64,000 bases of DNA, from the NCBI GenBank assembly GCA_036925085.1, contig JAUPFP010000008.1, positions 713,501 through 777,500 on the forward strand. The letters run 5' to 3'. Position numbers and translations under genes: made by a program. This stretch comes from Brachycybe producta (lineage: Eukaryota > Arthropoda > Diplopoda > Playtdesmida > Andrognathidae). The number at the start of each line of letters is the position of its first letter. Within the stretch, counting starts at the first letter, position 1. The notes under the pieces were generated by a model. The model was not told where the DNA came from. It worked only from the letters and a program-made list of their open reading frames with translations, and made no database searches. Shown in pieces: positions 60,058 through 64,000 of this stretch.

Positions 60058-61099
60058 CTGAAAAGAAGAAGAAGAAAAAAATTAATATAACCTTAATTAA
60101 AATTCAAAATAATAATTATTAAATTGACACATCATGACCCTGAGTTGAGAGAAATAAAACAAAAAAAAAAAGCATTTTGTTTCTTCCAAACATAACGGAC
60201 TTAAAAAAAAAACAATAATAATTGTTATTTGGTGCTCATTTATTTGTAATCAATTAAATTAGTCACACTTGGTTTACAAACAGATTGTAATCCATTTGTT
60301 ATTATTTTATTATTAGCCCTGAATAATTCCGGTTAAATAAAGGCTAGATCTAAGATTTTTTTTTTGATTCAATGAGATGATTGGAAATAATAATAAAAAA
60401 AAGGATTGACGGGAAACACATATTTTTTTTTATTACATTGTGAAAGTCACCAAACATCACAAATCGGTTCAAGGTATTTTTTCTATTTTATGATTACACT
60501 GATTAGCATAATGAAATATTTTGAGTGAAATCTCGAACACAGGGAGAAACTGACTATGTACCGTCAATAAGTGGGACGAACCAAATTGTTTTCTTTATTG
60601 TTACCTTGTGTATATGTGTAATTTTTATGGACAATCTAAAATAGGAATGTCATACTTGACCTAATTTGTTCTCATTACCAATACCAGAATTTCATTCATT
60701 TTTTTTTATTATTCATTATTTCTCCAAAATTGAATCATTTGCTAATAATGTATGAAGTCATACTCATAAATGGAATATGTGGGTAAGAGTTTTAATTTTT
60801 ATAGACTTAAAAAAGGCTCACGCGTGGGACTTTATCATTTTATTCATTAAAATTCAAATTTAATTTAACATGAAAATTCTAATGAATAAAATGATTACAA
60901 GAAACGTATAAAGACAATGCCGAAACGGGAAGAAAAAAATCTCCAGCAGAAAAGATAAAAAATAATTTCCGTTGGATGTCAAAGTTACTTTTTGCAAACT
61001 TTACGTTTTGTCTTTAGTTTTTTCTTGTAACAACCTGTCATTAGTCATCTATACTCAATCATTACTGAATGATTTCTATTTAGATTAGTAGATTACTAA

Positions 61100-61500
61100 G
61101 GCTAAAAGTTTGCATAAAATACATAAAATGCACAAAACGCATAATGATGGCTCCAATGCCTTTTGGGTACATTATGCATAACATACACAAAATCTTTGGA
61201 AATTTGCATAAAGTTGCATAATTGAAGTTATGGTCAGAAAGTTTGGTCAGAAAAAAAAAAGCAGTGCTGATGGATTACTTTCAAAAGTAATTTGTCCCAA
61301 CACTGGAAAATAGGATACAATCTACAAAGGATTTCTTCTTCTGCAAAATCGTTTTGATTTTGTATTTTATCTTAATGCTTTTGTAATTAGTTGTGATTTT
61401 GCTATATAATAACTTTTTTTTATTTGCATAAAACGCACAATTTCTAAAAACAATTTGCATATTTCTGATTTTTTGTTGCATAAAAAGTAACTATTTGACA
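61100..61500. repeat. TTTGCATAAA-type dispersed repeat
   Basis: Many TTTGCATAAA, ACAAAACGCA and CAATTTCTAAAAACAATTT words, matching the copy at 15228-15440 in alpha-catenin. Boundaries are unclear. Confidence 0.5.
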
Positions 61501-63479
61501 ATTGAGTTGTGATTTGCTGTTAGATGTAGCCATTGGAAAGTTATTTCATCAAAAGTTTATGTCACAAAGTAAAAACATTTGGCTCGAAATTTTTTTCTAC
61601 TTCATTCAGAAATTATTCAAAAAATGGTTTTCATGGTTTAAGAAAAACAAACATTAATTAAAATTAAAATTAAAAACAAAATGATCTATAGATGAAGGAC
61701 TTTTGTTATTCACATAACGTGAACTACTTCCTTAAAAATAAAAAAGTGACAGACTGGTTTACTTTAAAATCAGGGCTGAATTTAAATGAAGACAAAAAGT
61801 TTTTTTTTTAAAATATACTATATACATGTATTATACATATTCTATAGTGGATTCTAGTTGATCCTATGCAAACCACGTCAAGGCAAAATACAACCACAAC
61901 AACAACAACAACAATCAAAAATAAAAGAACTTTAGCTAAAAACCACGAGAAGAAATATAAAAATTATTCTCTCAAAGTCTGAGTATTTCTTAAAAGGCAC
62001 ACCTAATGTCGTCTAAAATATGACAATAAAATAAATAATAAAAAAAGTAAACCACCTAAAAAATAATATGTAAATATACTAAAAAAATATCACTTTACTA
62101 AACGGAATAATTGTGAAATTTACTTATCATAAAAGGTTAAAAATTATAGTAGAATATCGGGCCATGACTAGTTTCGATGAATCAAAAGTTCATATAATCG
62201 AACTCCCAATTAAAAAAATGGAAAAAATTTAGAAAAAACGGATTTGCAAAGAAATTTTTTTTATTTCCATAAGTAGTATTTCCATAAGAAAAATTGGTTC
62301 CGATAATCAATGGTTCAGATAACCACCGGTCTAATGTATTTATATTTATAGCATTTCCGTTTTCACCAATGACATAATAAAGTGAAATTGGTGTCATTTT
62401 TGTCAAGTAAATTGCTTGTTCTTGATGCTTTTTTTTTAAAGTTTACTTGAATTAGGTGGAGTCCGCACTTGTAGCCTTGTAAACACATTTTATTCTTCAA
62501 ATAATTGTTTTTTCTTATCATTCATTTTCTTAAAATTTTCCAATTGTAAATAATATTATTTTTGCAAGTTTATTTGACGACCTTTTTCTTTTTCTTTCAC
62601 ACTTTCAATACTTTAATACTAGTTTAATGCAGTCAAAAAATAAATAGAAAATTAAACCGTGTTGCGAATGTGATTATATGACAAAAATTTTTAACCTAAA
62701 TTTAAAAGTGAGAAGAAAGAAAAGAAATAAACAAAAGAGTTTAGACACTCTTTGAAATCGTTTTACCATACTTTATAATTTAATACAAAAATAAGGGACG
62801 TGACCACTCGTAAACCACATTTCTATTTCGTATTTAGCATTATTATGTGTTATGTGGAGGAGAGAGTGGGAGAGAAAATATATGTTTTTTTAATTAACAT
62901 TAGTGTTAGTTAAGGGTCATTGTGTAAGTAAACCAAAAACAAACAAACAAACAAATGTGAATATCTAAAAAAAAAAACACTAACCGACATATACCGAATG
63001 TAGAAAGATGATTAAAAGATAAAACTACAGAAATCAACGTTTTACATAAAAACAATTAAAATTGTGGTCTGTAAATGTGTTAATTTAATTAACTGCAGAA
63101 AAAGCAAACTTTAGACATGGATTTGGATCAAACCCAGTATTCATTTTAAACGGGTGTGATTTTTATTTGTATGTTTAACAAAATTAAAATAATACCAACC
63201 GACCAAACCGTTTGGGTATTTATCATGCATTAATCAATAATTGAAACTTCATTGTGAATTTATATTAAAAATGGATAGCTTTTGGATTTACTAGTCAATC
63301 TACAGAACCAGCAATCCCAGATTAAATTGGAGGTATTCACTAGCGTTTAAACAATGTACCTAATGTACCTAAGACGTCTATCTACTTCAACAATTCAATG
63401 TACATAAAGACTTTCTTTATGAACTAATTTTTGAACTCTTGATTATTCTACATTTCAGAAGCAACACTAAAGAGTAATT

Positions 63480-63680
63480 GAAAGTCTTTTTACAAAATAG
63501 AATGGAAGCTGAATCATTTAATAGTATTTTCATGTTGATATCTTTCAAAATAATCATTTTAAAACTGACAAAAAAAGGATATTCTAAAAGATATCAACAT
63601 GAAAATACCCTTAAGTGATTAAGATATCCTTCTAGTTTCTAAAATACATGTATTTTGAAGTTTTTCTTTAGTTGTCCTCC
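63480..63680. mobile_element. hairpin MITE (CTAGTTTCT family), right-edge copy
   Basis: GTATTTTCATGTTGATATCT (63527-) pairs with AGATATCAACATGAAAATAC (63590-). The right arm ends in CCTTCTAGTTTCTAAAATAC. Confidence 0.8.
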
Positions 63681-64000
63681 AGAAATACAGAATGACCACG
63701 AGTCCAAGGGACGTTTACACATTAAAACCATCTTAACAGAATGTTTAGATTGGCTTGTTGTTTTAAACATTTTACATATTTGCTACCAAATTGATAGTTG
63801 TATACATTGTCTAGTAATTGTATAGAATAACTGATTTTTTTCCACTTTAGCCTGGACATAACAAGAGACCTTGCTCAACTGTATAAAATTAGGTCAATTT
63901 TATTTAAGAGATTGCTCTTTTGAATACTAAACCAGATTAATCTCAAAGAATCTTTCATTTTTTGTTAATCTGATATAATCTATTTTTTTTCTTGTTAATC

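Larger units (their letters stand above)
60058..64000. other. LOXL intron reaching the right edge
   Basis: No earlier SRCR exon was found on the minus strand, so this 3.9 kb is taken as one intron. It contains a TTTGCATAAA-type repeat (61100-61500) and a hairpin MITE (63480-63680). Short frames such as 62182-62406 show no known features. Confidence 0.5.

Overview
The window is nuclear DNA of an invertebrate animal. It is AT-rich, with many short GT-AG introns (mostly about 60-300 bp), homopolymer runs, microsatellites and many small inverted-repeat transposons. Every gene recognised is a conserved metazoan gene split into exons, and there are no operons, rRNAs or intact tRNAs. I cannot name the species. 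The protein sequences are close to their vertebrate counterparts, and the compact introns with many MITE-like repeats give no more than a hint of lineage.

Layout: 15-702 (-) first two exons of GINS4/SLD5, running off the left edge. 994-4536 a 3.5-kb element with about 67-bp terminal inverted repeats and a TA duplication, filled by five tandem units of about 511 bp that carry a tRNA-like core. 4950-6044 (-) a complete five-exon short-chain dehydrogenase (C-factor/sniffer type). 7078-8010 a long foldback element. 8340-10258 (+) PSMD4/Rpn10, nine exons, 395 residues. 11605-17335 (-) alpha-catenin, 19 exon positions, 912 residues. 18784-43916 (+) a DOCK-A (DOCK1/2/5, CED-5/Myoblast city) Rac activator, 43 exons, 1889 residues, with a 12.2-kb last intron. 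44939-46137 (+) a small RING-CH (MARCH-type) membrane ubiquitin ligase. 48914-60057 (-) the 3' part of a lysyl oxidase-like (LOXL2/3/4-type) gene, whose 5' exons lie beyond the right edge.

Most interesting: alpha-catenin contains two separate pairs of equal-length, homologous tandem exons. Exon 12A/12B (70 bp each) lies in the linker before the actin-binding domain, and one version carries a CK2-type serine site while the other lacks it. Exon 16A/16B (135 bp each) lies in the actin-binding domain. The 70-bp pair cannot be included together without a frameshift, so it should be mutually exclusive. Independent choice at both sites would give four alpha-catenins from one gene.

Functional grouping is loose: alpha-catenin, the DOCK gene and LOXL act in adhesion, migration and matrix, while PSMD4, the MARCH-type ligase and GINS4 are housekeeping or ubiquitin genes. 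alpha-catenin and DOCK are divergent neighbours separated by 1.45 kb that contains two perfect TGACGTCA sites. Exon borders were set by hand from splice sites, reading phase and remembered family conservation. No alignment or transcript data were available.
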